Shown here in pieces: positions 35,896 through 45,152 of a stretch of 64,000 nt of DNA (position 1 is the stretch's first letter; each line of letters opens with the position of its first letter). The notes beneath the pieces were generated by a model. That model did no database searches. It saw only the letters and a program-made list of their open reading frames with translations, and was not told the origin of the DNA. The DNA is from Hyposmocoma kahamanoa (taxonomy: Eukaryota > Arthropoda > Insecta > Lepidoptera > Cosmopterigidae), in contig NW_020653409.1 of NCBI RefSeq assembly GCF_003589595.1, positions 1,686,502-1,750,501 on the forward strand, in the 5' to 3' direction. The position numbers and the translations under genes were made by a program.

Positions 35896-36373
35896 AGTAC
35901 CGGCACGCTATGATGGCCGTTTTGAAGTTTGTTTGCTCATCAAGTTTCGTATTAATTCATAATTAAGGAGCTAATTGTTGTACATTGTTGTCAATCGTGA
36001 CGTGTAATAAAATTTATGGAATGTATAAATTTACGACACAACTCGGCATTTGTTGTCCGAAATTCGAAATTTAAAAAAATGAAATGTAATCTGATTATCA
36101 GTTAGAGGATCGCTGTCTAGCACAACTTCTGTCTCCGGCAAGCTACCGTCAAACTCAATGCAAAATAAAGCAGTTTCGAATTGACGATATATTAAGTAAA
36201 CATTTTTATTTTCGTTTTATTAAAACTTTTTAATGAAAGAAAGAAAGAAAGAAAGATGATAGATAGATAGATAGAATGTGACTCGCATTTGGTTATATTT
36301 CTTTCGATAATGAATTGAGATTTGACCTCACTTTTGTAATCTGTTAAAACGGCCATCATAGCGTGCCGGTACT
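35896..36373. repeat. Perfect 28-nt inverted repeat, 422 bp apart
   Basis: AGTACCGGCACGCTATGATG GCCGTTTT (35896-35923) is the exact reverse complement of 36346-36373. The sequence between them is AT-rich, with GAAA and GATA microsatellites (about 36234-36274). Repeat E lies just outside the left arm and repeat D just outside the right arm. No target duplication is seen. Confidence 0.72.
36234..36275. repeat. GAAA and GATA microsatellites
   Basis: GAAAGAAAGAAAGAAAGAAA followed by GATGATAGATAGATAGATAG. It lies inside the 35896-36373 inverted repeat. Confidence 0.9.
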
Positions 36374-36374
36374 G

Positions 36375-36642
36375 TAGTTGGTTACCTATCAGCAGTCCGA
36401 AATGACATTTTCCAGAAATAACGTTTGCTCGAATTTTCATAACCTCGAAAGTAATTTTGAGTGTAAAATGTTTTTTTTTAAACCTAACTTAACCTAACCT
36501 AACCGTGTCTTTGCGATAAACATCCAACATATCCTGAAAGAACAACGGTTTCGTTATAATTCAGTTTTCGGTGTAATGAAAATTCGGACAAACGTTGTTT
36601 CGGAAAAAAATACGAGTTTGTGATAGGTTACCATTGTAGTTG
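36375..36642 (+). repeat. Repeat D with (CCTAA)-like tract
   Basis: GGTTACCTATCAGCAGTCCG, AATGACATTTTCCAGAAATA, then AACCTAACTTAACCTAACCT AACC (about 36481-36503), CTTTGCGATAAACATCCAAC, GTGATAGGTTACCAT. It begins at the right arm of the inverted repeat 35896-36373. Both ends read GGTTACC. Confidence 0.82.
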
Positions 36643-37433
36643 CATATAGTAAATGATAATCTATTAATTATACTTCTACATCACGATCAATAGTAAAAAG
36701 GAAATCAGTACAGCATGTAAAAAATCTACCCCAGATTGAATCGCGGCCATTCACAATGTAAAACTGTATCAATGTATTGCATTAACATAGTGCTACAAAA
36801 ACAGAATATACATCAGGTTCTTTCCAAGTTGAAAGATATGTTCTCCGTAAATGGTCTAATTGACTAATTACATAAGAAGGTTAGAAGTTAATCGTAAAAA
36901 AAACCGACGTCGATTAATGGAAAATCTAAGTTAGGAAACTTTAAATTATTCTGTCTCTCAGTGTTCTGAGTATTTTGAAACTAGATTACAATAATAATCT
37001 TTATTGAGTCAATTGCATTTTTCACAATTGCATGCTATCTTAAAATTAGGTCACATTATTACACAAGGAACATATTAAGATAAGGTTGAACGTATGTAAT
37101 ATAAACGTTAGAATGTTTGCCGTTTCATCGAAGCTGGGTTTTAGCAACTAGTTTAATGTTACTTTAAGTTCTTTTAGTGGTAGGGTGTAAAAATGTAGAA
37201 TCTTGTTCATTTTATTATATAAGGTGGAACTGCGGACATAGTACTGTCTGTGCAAGCGAAGTTGTAAGAGGGACAGGTGGATATACCCTATACTTCGTGC
37301 GCTGGTGTGGTATCTAAAGGGAGCGAGTGCCAACCTTTTGAAGCAAGATTTAATTGATGTAATCACGTGTAATTATCTTATGTATTTTATTGCTGGGACA
37401 TAGAATTCCAGGCGGCGAATAAACTTAACATTA
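36643..37433. other. Unassigned AT-rich DNA
   Basis: ATTACAATAATAATCTTTAT TGAGTC near 36986 looks like a retroelement 3' end in reverse, and the following ~380 bp may belong to it. The 72-codon minus frame (37148-37366) lies inside. Confidence 0.35.
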
Positions 37434-37682
37434 GTAGTAGAGCTCCTTGTGATGAGTTCGCTTAGGGAAGTACTGCCACCTTACGTATTTCTGCCGCCAA
37501 GTAATGTGACCATTACTGCGTTCCGGTTTTGAAGGGTACCTGTTAACTTGTGTCTCAGGGCGACGGGTGCAGTGGCAGTGCCCCACAGAAAAGCTCCGTA
37601 TGGCACAGCAACTGCTACGGACAGGCGTTGTCGCTTATCACCAGGCGGACGACTTGTTTGTTCACATGGCATCATAAAAAAA
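37434..37682 (+). repeat. Repeat A with small internal deletions
   Basis: From GTAGTAGAGCTCCTTGTGA to CATGGCATCATAAAAAAACT. The ACAGGCACATGGGACTTGTC block is deleted and the GCGATTTAAAGCTCTGAGTG block is shortened. Confidence 0.8.
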
Positions 37683-37918
37683 CTTTCAAAATTCTTTAGA
37701 GACATTTTAAATAACAAATAAAAACAAGTCTATTATTCGTCAAGAAGATTTTTAATAGCTATCTAGATATGCAACAAAGCCCGCGTAATCTAACGGAATA
37801 AACGCGCCTGAATTAACGCACGAGCGCTTACGTACCTGCGCGGAAAAAACGCTGCATTCTTATTTGTTTTGATAAAGAAAATCATTGCGCGCTAGATTCA
37901 TTTCACTCATCTTTTCAA

Positions 37919-38050
37919 CTTACCATGCTGACCTGCCATGCGGAGGTTCCGGGTTCGATCCTCTCGTGAGTTTGGGTGTAATTTGTGGTTGTATGTGTGT
38001 TTCCATGGCACCCGCGATATAAGGTTTCCCTTTTGCGAGACTATGAGAAC
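37919..38050 (+). mobile_element. SINE1 with 5' truncation and an internal deletion
   Basis: CTTACCATGCTGACCTGCCA, GGTTCCGGGTTCGATCCTCT then CGTGAGTTTGGGTGTAATTT. About 50 bp between box B and the body are missing. Confidence 0.78.
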
Positions 38051-38427
38051 ATTTTAACATTTTCGTTATAAACCAAAACCAATAGAAATTGGAAAGTCAG
38101 TTCTACATGTTTCCATGTAGTGGTGTCGATGTGAAAATAGTATACGCACTTGACGCAGTGTCTCAAGGCATTTGTGTCACGCGCTATGGTTTTTGCATTA
38201 TTGCAGAGTTATTACTATCATTGACACACATCTTGTCAACGGTGTGTTCTATTTATTAGATATAGTTTTCCATTTAAACGGTATTGAACGAAGTACAATT
38301 AAGTAATTTAAGGTTATGTCGCCAAATAGGTGTCCATAATGCGACTGGATCGCGTTGACAATCCGTGCAGTTTGGCGTATAGCCGGTTTAATGATACTGT
38401 TCTGATTTTAATTACGAGTCCCTTGTG
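38051..38427. other. Unassigned AT-rich DNA
   Basis: Nothing recognised between SINE1 and repeat C. Confidence 0.5.
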
Positions 38428-38632
38428 GTTTTAACCGACTTTAAAAAGGATGAGGTTCTCAATTCGTCTGTAATTTTTTTTGGATGTATGTTGCGCAATT
38501 ATTCCGGCATTTGTGAACCGATTTTGATAATTCCTTTTTTATTGGTTCCATCAAAATTTGAAGAATATATTCCACCTCTAAGGATAGTAAACTAGAGGAT
38601 CAATCCGTTTTCGTGCACTTTCCGGTAACCGA
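38428..38632 (+). repeat. Repeat C, 5' half with 3' end, joined to repeat A
   Basis: TTTTAACCGACTTTAAAAAG, GATGAGGTTCTCAATTCGTC, CCACCTCTAAGGATAGTAAA, GCACTTTCCGGTAACCGATT. Confidence 0.8.
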
Positions 38633-38642
38633 TTGTCAAATT

Positions 38643-38784
38643 TTGTCTAAGGGTGACGGCAGTACCCCTCTGATCTTTGCGTTTTAAAGCTCTTAGTGGC
38701 ACTGCAACTGTTATGGATAGGCGTGTCGCTTACCACCAGGCCCACGACTTGTTCATCCCGTCACTTGGTGTTATAAAAAAAAGT
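38643..38784 (+). repeat. Repeat A, 3' half
   Basis: GGGTGACGGCAGTACCCCTC through GTCACTTGGTGTTATAAAAA. It directly follows a repeat C copy. Confidence 0.8.
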
Positions 38785-39260
38785 TTTCCAGAATTAAAAA
38801 GATCGAGGCAATTCCTGACTTTCACGGGTAATTAACCTACAATACACACCATACATATTTATGTAGAAATCTAGACAGGTAAAAAGAATTCCAGACCAAT
38901 TTACTTTTCCTGGAACCGAACTGGGTCCCTAACGAGTGCATAACAAATGACGGTCGTGCCCTGCCCCCTGGCCTAAGTCATTCATCTTACTTACCATTGG
39001 CTGGGTTTACCTTGTCAATTGTATAGGGTTACCACTAATTTAGTGTATAAATTTAATAATTTATATTAAATACAAAATGACTAATAACTTGTATTAACTG
39101 CCGTGTAGCTTTACCAGTGGTCGGAATAGGTAGGCTGTATTTACCTAAACTTCGAGGAACAGAGACAGAAATTGGAGACTTCCTAACGACAACAATTATA
39201 TCAAATTTGCAAAAATTGCATCGAATCTTTGTAAACATCTTAGTTAAGTCCTTTAACTTT
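38785..39260. other. Unassigned AT-rich DNA
   Basis: Nothing recognised between repeat A and SINE2. Confidence 0.5.
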
Positions 39261-39526
39261 GATATTCAATTATTTTTTGTGAAATTACTCCACCAGTTTG
39301 TTATAATTATTAATACAAAGATCAAACACTCAGAAAAAATTCCTTCGATCCGGATTCGAACCGACGCCGACGTCTTCTAGCTTACCGTGGCAGACGCTAT
39401 ACCAACTAAGCCACGGAACGAACCAGCGGTCCTCACGAATTTTTGTATGTGCTTGCGTCGTGTATTTGTGTTTGGTTTTTCAACGACTTTTTAGTCGTGG
39501 CGCCATCTATGAGAAATCTATGAAAG
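39261..39526 (-). mobile_element. SINE2, full length
   Basis: Minus strand: CTTTCATAGATTTCTCATAG, TGGCGCCACGACTAAAAAGT, CGTTGAAAAACCAAACACAA, GTTCCGTGGCTTAGTTGGTA, GTCGGTTCGAATCCGGATCG, GGAGTAATTTCACAAAAAAT, then TTGAATATC. It is the reference copy, about 266 bp. Confidence 0.82.
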
Positions 39527-39702
39527 AGATATCACCATCACACACAAAAAATAATTGAATATCAATTCAATAAAAATTTAAAATACAATAAATAGCGACA
39601 ATTCTCGCCAGGACTGGTAGCTGAAAAGGTACTAACTGGGTGATAAATCTTTCATAGATTTCTCATAGATGGCGCTACGACTAAAAAGTCATTGAAAAAC
39701 CA
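39473..39702. repeat. Inverted SINE2 leaders, 54-nt arms
   Basis: 39473-39526 and 39649-39702 are reverse complements with two mismatches, made by two SINE2 5' ends facing each other. The 122 bp between them contains no recognised gene. Confidence 0.78.
39649..39702 (+). mobile_element. SINE2 5' leader fragment, inverted to its neighbour
   Basis: CTTTCATAGATTTCTCATAG through GTCATTGAAAAACCA is the reverse complement of 39473-39526 with two mismatches in 54. It stops at the junction with repeat E. Confidence 0.82.
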
Positions 39703-39714
39703 TATGCGACGGGC

Positions 39715-39790
39715 CGCTTTTAGGACGGGTTTATTTGAAAAAACAAATAAACGCGATTTAAATTTGGAAAAATAGTTTCATTTCCAAAAA
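39715..39790 (+). repeat. Repeat E, 3' part
   Basis: GACGGGTTTATTTGAAAAAA, CAAATAAACGCGATTTAAAT, AAAATAGTTTCATTTCCAAA. It is joined to a SINE2 leader fragment. Confidence 0.7.
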
Positions 39791-40170
39791 CAAATCGATT
39801 TTGATATTTTAAAGAGGGTTAATTAATTCCGTGCATATTATACTTAAAGCTAGTAAAAACAGTACTTTTTATTTTAGCATGACATACATGTATCCATTGA
39901 AATTTATCGATGAAAGCAAAATAAATACAATTTAAAACGGTTTCATTAGTGTAACCTAGGTAAACCTATTGCACATAGGAACTAGGACTATTTTCTGTCG
40001 TATGATAAACAAGAAGCATGTAAAAAAAGTCATGTGTATAAAACAAGCAAATAATTATTACAATAAATTAATTTTATTTACTTTCAATTTAAATGTTGCC
40101 AGTAGAAAACTGGCAACTTTTATTTATTTATTAATACAGGGATATTTTTAAAATTCTAACATCCTCTCAG
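39791..40170. other. Unassigned AT-rich DNA
   Basis: Contains the short inverted pair GTTGCCAGTAGAAAACTGGCAAC near 40094; otherwise nothing. Confidence 0.45.
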
Positions 40171-40549
40171 GCTTAGAATAATAACGCATAGAAACCTAGT
40201 CCGCACACGCACGTGAGGCAAATTGAAGCGCTCCCAAAGGGCCTACACGAGCGGGCGGGCCGTCAGTGCTCAAGGTCAAATTGCACCGCGAACAGATCAA
40301 GAATTTTAGCTAAATATGACCAAATGTGCGGTAAATTAGTGTAAAAATACGTCAGACAAACATAAAATAGATACTAACATCACATTCCACAAGGAAGTAA
40401 TGCTTTTCAACTTGTATTTTGATATAAACATTCACTAAAACCGAAAATTAGCCTGCTACTAAAAAGAGCCTACATGAATTTGATTTTTGCCTCGCTTGTG
40501 ACAGTTCGTTTGATATGAAACTATCATTCTATGCGTTATTATTCTAAGC
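40171..40549. mobile_element. 379-bp element with perfect 23-bp terminal inverted repeats
   Basis: Left end GCTTAGAATAATAACGCATA GAA (40171-40193) is the exact reverse complement of 40527-40549. Further in, both sides share a GCGAGGCAAA / GTGAGGCAAA block in inverted orientation. Flanks TCTCAG and TCCCAG agree at 5 of 6 positions and may be a target duplication. There is no coding frame. It is a MITE-like element of unknown superfamily. Confidence 0.7.
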
Positions 40550-40812
40550 TCCCAGGACTAACTAACATCATATACAACCACTTTTGTTTCACGACTTTTC
40601 ACAAAACAAAAATATATTAAAACCAAATTTTAACGTTTTTGTTGTAAGTACTATCTCACACTTTTTATATCTGTATGTGGTCTGTAGTATTTGTATTTGG
40701 TTGGTTCTCATTCATAAAAATATTATGGTGGTGGATTTTGTTTTCTCGCTACGAGTTCTCGCGCTTCAATTGGAATGAAATTTATTTATCGACTAGTATT
40801 ACGAAATTATTT

Positions 40813-40985
40813 CTTAGCGTCGTATTCTAGAACTCTACTCAATGCTCAAGTCAGGATTTGAGTATGGTTTAAAGCACTCGAAATCAAACTCAAGTCCCTG
40901 CCATTAGGGTCGTATTTCCAGTGCGTGTGTTGCCAGTGCAATCCTGACTTGAGCATTGAATAGAGTTCTAGAATACGACCCTAAG
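40813..40985. mobile_element. Fold-back element with 46-nt arms
   Basis: Left arm CTTAGCGTCGTATTCTAGAA...CAAGTCAGGATT (40813-40858) pairs with 40940-40985 at 44 of 46 positions. The loop is about 81 nt and contains another GGGTCGTATTTCCAG block. No convincing target duplication is visible. Confidence 0.75.
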
Positions 40986-41792
40986 AGTACTAAGTGCGTT
41001 AGATAAGAACAGTATTAATTAACTAGCACATTTCTTGATATTGATAAATTATAAATTGTTTCCACTTGATAAAAGTTTAAGACGAATTCGATTAGCTTCA
41101 CTTTAAAGCGTTTTTAGGAAGATCTGTTTAACTTGTGGCAGTGGAAAAAATGTGTATTATTCTTCATCATATTATCTAAAATGCTGTTGTTTCCTAAACA
41201 CGATGTTACAATATTTTCTAGATAAAAATAAATCCAATTTACCTCTTATTCTACGCTTTCCACGCAAATATATCAGTAATATACCAAGTAAAATTCATAA
41301 AATTTTGACGAATAAGGTATTACTCAATAATGAAAACCGTGCTTATTTTATTTTTTTCATTTTGAACCTAATTTTGGAAATAAGCCCTTTTTTTGAAACG
41401 CGCCCAAAATATTATTCTTTTTTTTCTCTTTTACGCATACAAAGGTCGGCAGATGCGTTGCTGGAGGGACCTTTCTGCATTGCACCTAGCTAGCTAATTC
41501 ATTTCATAAATTGTAATACAGCCGCTCACGCGATGCGCTTCTCCTACCGCAAAATGGCGGATATTTGGTTTCGCAAATTAGAAAAGCATTCAGTTTAAAT
41601 ACAAGTTTTTATTTTTATAAATACCCTCCGTACTACCAACAAAAACATCTCAAATAAAATGCAGTAATACACCGCAAATACTGCACTTAAAAAGCACTAA
41701 TGAAATTTTTTGTGTACTTGGATAAATATGATAATATTCCGTTTCAGTGGTTCTAACGTTTACCATGAAATTACTCCTTAAAGTATAGTTTA
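40986..41792. other. Unassigned AT-rich DNA up to the gap
   Basis: The 113-codon frame (41152-41493) is low-complexity in composition with no motif, and is not called a gene. Confidence 0.4.
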
Positions 41793-42192
41793 NNNNNNNN
41801 NNNNNNNNNNNNNNNNNNNNNNNNNNNNNNNNNNNNNNNNNNNNNNNNNNNNNNNNNNNNNNNNNNNNNNNNNNNNNNNNNNNNNNNNNNNNNNNNNNNN
41901 NNNNNNNNNNNNNNNNNNNNNNNNNNNNNNNNNNNNNNNNNNNNNNNNNNNNNNNNNNNNNNNNNNNNNNNNNNNNNNNNNNNNNNNNNNNNNNNNNNNN
42001 NNNNNNNNNNNNNNNNNNNNNNNNNNNNNNNNNNNNNNNNNNNNNNNNNNNNNNNNNNNNNNNNNNNNNNNNNNNNNNNNNNNNNNNNNNNNNNNNNNNN
42101 NNNNNNNNNNNNNNNNNNNNNNNNNNNNNNNNNNNNNNNNNNNNNNNNNNNNNNNNNNNNNNNNNNNNNNNNNNNNNNNNNNNNNNNNNNNN
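41793..42192. other. Assembly gap, 400 N
   Basis: A run of exactly 400 N, the same size as the first, so probably a fixed-size placeholder rather than a measured length. Confidence 0.99.
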
Positions 42193-42298
42193 GCTACTTA
42201 CGGTATGTTTTCAATAAATAAACACCGAAATCACCAGCCCAAACAATAACGCTCACGATTGTCGTGACGTATTTTTGAAGTAGTTTATTTTTTTTAAA

Positions 42299-42474
42299 TG
42301 ACAGACTCAGGCATTAAAAACTTTTTGGTTTGCTAGAGTCGTTACCGAAATAGCAATTAATATTAGTTCTTTTACCTGTTATAACTTCGATATTCGATAA
42401 ATCGGTATAAAATCGTCACCGGCACCTCTAGGTGTGGTATGCGTCTACGGCTGCATGTAACGCGTGAGCGGATA
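42299..42474 (+). repeat. Repeat H
   Basis: CAGGCATTAAAAACTTTTTG, GTTTGCTAGAGTCGTTACCG, AAATAGCAATTAATATTAGT, CGATATTCGATAAATCGGTA, ATGCGTCTACGGCTGCATGT. A close second copy lies at 59696-59862. No coding frame and no terminal repeats. Confidence 0.8.
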
Positions 42475-43869
42475 GTAAGCATGTCATCGACGCTTTTCAG
42501 CGTCTTAAGTTACAACTTGTACACTATAATCCTCATTAGTCATGCTTAGGATTGGCATACATTTAAAAATAAAATAAGAATACTTAAATTATATGCGTGT
42601 TGTTGAGTCTCCTTCGGCTTGTTCATCAATAAAATACGTGATTCTCGTAATCTTCCGATTAATTAAAACTTGGGATTTGGAGTGGCCTGTATACACTTTG
42701 AAACATATGATTGAACACTTAATGTTATCAATCGTGACCATATACGCGGGCTCATCGGTGGCACCTAATAGCTACAGGTACCTAAATATAGTCACATAAC
42801 TGACAACAGGTATATATACTGCTAACTAATTTCAATAACTTGGCAAATGAATATAATTCCACAAACTGGTAAGGTCACTTGTTTTTTTTTATAAAAAGAT
42901 ACAATTGCAGTCTAAATTATTTAATGTTAATAAACTTTTGTATGTCGTAAATGGTTTTAGTGTTGACAGCCCTACGCCTAACGGATTTACAATGAAGAGT
43001 ACGAAACGCAGTCTATGAATATTCATTGTCAATGCGTTTACTTTACGCTTTTTGTATGCATTTAAATTGTTAAGCGAGTTTGACTCCCTGTATTGCAATA
43101 TTGAGTATTGGTTTTGATAAGTCTTAGATTATAATTGATTGTCATTATCTACTTATTATACGTCCCAATGCTGGGCATGGGTGCATCTAAGGAGAGAGTG
43201 GCCCTAATCCACGTATGCTCAAAGTTTTCTCAAGTTTTGCAAGGATTGAGACCCGTCTTCGATATGCAGGATGTATTACTGACTTTTGAGGACGTCCGTG
43301 ATCGGTTTGCAGTATTTGAGTCAGTGTACAAAAACCAACTTTTCTATATTGTCTCGGGTGTGGGTGTGAACCGTGACCATGGGACTTGTTTCACAAGTGT
43401 GCTTTAGTTACTCTGTTAGTATCAGTCCGACGTACGTGATGTTGTCTAAATAATTATTTATTTATTCATTCACCGTTACCTACTAAATATTCCAAATACC
43501 GGCAAACGTATGTAATTTACAAATAATTTATGGAAGTATGTTTAGGAATCCCTCAAATACAAGAGCGGCTTTGTAAGTGAAGTCGTAAAACATGCAAAGG
43601 ATGGATGATCATGAATGAATGGATCGACCACGTCTCTCAAGGTATAGAATTTAGCGTCTTGTTTGTAAACTTTGACAAAACCTTTTCACCTTCTAGACTT
43701 TATGAGAAATAGAGACCCATAAATTTTAGTAAGAATAGAATTATCACTCATTAGCAGTGATAAAGTAAAGATGTTCCATCGCGCGTTCCAAGGTAGCCTT
43801 TTGCATGGACCAATCGAGCGCCATTGTGCGTGCAGGATGTCTCGCGCGCAATGGACATTCCCTTATAAA
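42475..43869. other. Unassigned DNA
   Basis: CGTCCCAATGCTGGGCATGG near 43162 recalls a widespread lepidopteran repeat start. The 90-codon frame there (43135-43407) is therefore not called a gene. Confidence 0.35.
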
Positions 43870-43912
43870 AATCCTGGGACCTGAGTATCAAATATAATCA
43901 GGTCCCAGGATT
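43870..43912. repeat. Short perfect stem-loop
   Basis: AATCCTGGGACCTGA (43870-43884) and TCAGGTCCCAGGATT (43898-43912) form a 15-bp perfect stem with a 13-nt loop. The loop GTATCAAATATAA is not T-rich and no gene ends here, so it is not called a terminator. Confidence 0.6.
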
Positions 43913-44169
43913 GTGATACGTGAATTTGCGAAAAAGGACTACGTCTAGGTGTTTTAGAACAGATGGAAATAATTAGGTACAACAACAACGGGGTTGTATA
44001 ATAAATGAACAATTGAATTTTGCATAATCACCTATAATACGGGTATTTTCGGGTTTCAACAATAGTAACACTATTACGGGAGCACGGTACACACGGTAGC
44101 AGGATATAAATATACCAACCGTTCTGAACGAGCTCATTCTTCGGCCGAGCGTCGAGCCATCAACAGCCC

Positions 44170-44207
44170 CTGAGGATGCCTCGTAGAGAGGCGAAGCACG
44201 TGTCGAG
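44170..44207 (+). other. Hammerhead-ribozyme-like motif (Penelope-type), probably degenerate
   Basis: In order: CTGAGGA (fits the CUGANGA core), T, stem GCCTC-loop GTAGA-GAGGC, GAAG (consensus GAAA), palindrome CACGTG as a minimal helix III, then TC followed by GAG. Small hammerheads of this layout are known in Penelope-like retroelements. The final A of GAAA is changed to G, which should harm cleavage, and helix I pairing is weak. No Penelope RT reading frame was recognised nearby. Confidence 0.45.
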
Positions 44208-44401
44208 TATATTTATGGTGGTGGTTTGTGATTGTAGTTGCGCTTGTGTTATTTATTTTATGCGAAGGGAGGATGGGAAAATGATTAGCAGCTATTAGTA
44301 AATTAATTTACTTCCATTTTTATGCGTATTATTTATTGAAATTTGAATATATTAGTGACAATTTAGCGTCGAAATTGTTTAATAATTTAAGTAAGGATCT
44401 A

Positions 44402-44505
44402 CAACCGTGACCATGGGACCTGTAAAGGGCCCGAAACGTCGGTTTGTTTGAAAAAACAAATATACGCGATTTAAATCCGCAAAAATAGTTTCATTTCCTA
44501 TGTGT
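44402..44505 (+). repeat. Repeat E, clearest copy
   Basis: AACCGTGACCATGGGACCTG, TAAAGGGCCCGAAACGTCGG, TTTGTTTGAAAAAACAAATA, TACGCGATTTAAATCCGCAA, AAATAGTTTCATTTCCTATG. The centre TTTGTTTGAAAAAACAAA is a near-palindrome. The CCTG...CCCGAAACGTC spacing recalls degenerate hammerhead motifs. Confidence 0.72.
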
Positions 44506-44631
44506 AACAATCGCGAAAACCTAAGAACTCGATAATGATCTACAATTTTGTAGTAATTTTATGACATTTGACAGAAACGTGAAAGAGTATTTTATAAATA
44601 GGTCATAAATAGGCTATTATTATTTTTATAC

Positions 44632-44796
44632 TATCACCCTGAGACATGAGTTGACAAGTCCCATGTGCCTGTAATTTCACTAGCAATCTTACCCTTCAAA
44701 CCCGGAACGCAGTAATGCTCACATTACTGCTTAACGGCAGAAATAGGTAAGGTTACTTACCAAGATGAATTCTTTCACAAGAAGCTACGCTGCTAC
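44632..44796 (-). repeat. Repeat A, 5' half
   Basis: Minus strand; ACAGGCACATGGGACTTGTC and GTAATGTGAGCATTACTGCG blocks are clear. Confidence 0.78.
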
Positions 44797-44974
44797 ACTA
44801 CCATTAATTTTACGCAATTAATGATTATTTTGCTAATGCAGTGGGTAAATGAAATATTGTAACTTAGATTTAGAATAAGAATGACGTTATATATGTATCT
44901 AAGGCTTGTGAATTGTTCTACTTGTGATTTGTATTGTTTTGAAAAAACTCAGTTTGCAGAGTGACATTGTATGC

Positions 44975-45152
44975 GCCAAGCAGAAAGGTATAGGTGAAAC
45001 TACAAGCGCTTGTACAAAGGGTTTGTCGATATTATATCTAAGGGTGACTTGTGCAATGGCGGTGTCTCTAAAATCTTTGCGATTCAAAGCTATGAGTGGC
45101 AGCAAGGGTTACCACTAAGCGAAGGCGCACGATTTATTTATCACTCTTTTTT
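44975..45152 (+). repeat. Repeat A, strongly diverged
   Basis: GCCAAGCAG, GGTGAAACTACAAGCGCTTG, AAATCTTTGCGATTCAAAGC and GCGCACGATTTATTTATCAC blocks appear in the right order with many changes. Confidence 0.55.

Noticed and set aside
39340..39425. tRNA gene on the minus strand
   Set aside because: This is the internal tRNA-like core of SINE2, repeated at 14.6 and 62.3 kb.
41152..41493. 113-codon plus-strand frame
   Set aside because: AT-driven composition (Phe, Ile, Tyr, Leu), no domain, no neighbouring splice signals that I could support.
43135..43407. 90-codon plus-strand frame
   Set aside because: Begins in text resembling a widespread lepidopteran repeat start (CCCAATGCTGGGCATGG) and has no domain.
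43870..43912. Transcription terminator
   Set aside because: Perfect stem but no U-tract and no gene ending here in a eukaryotic context.
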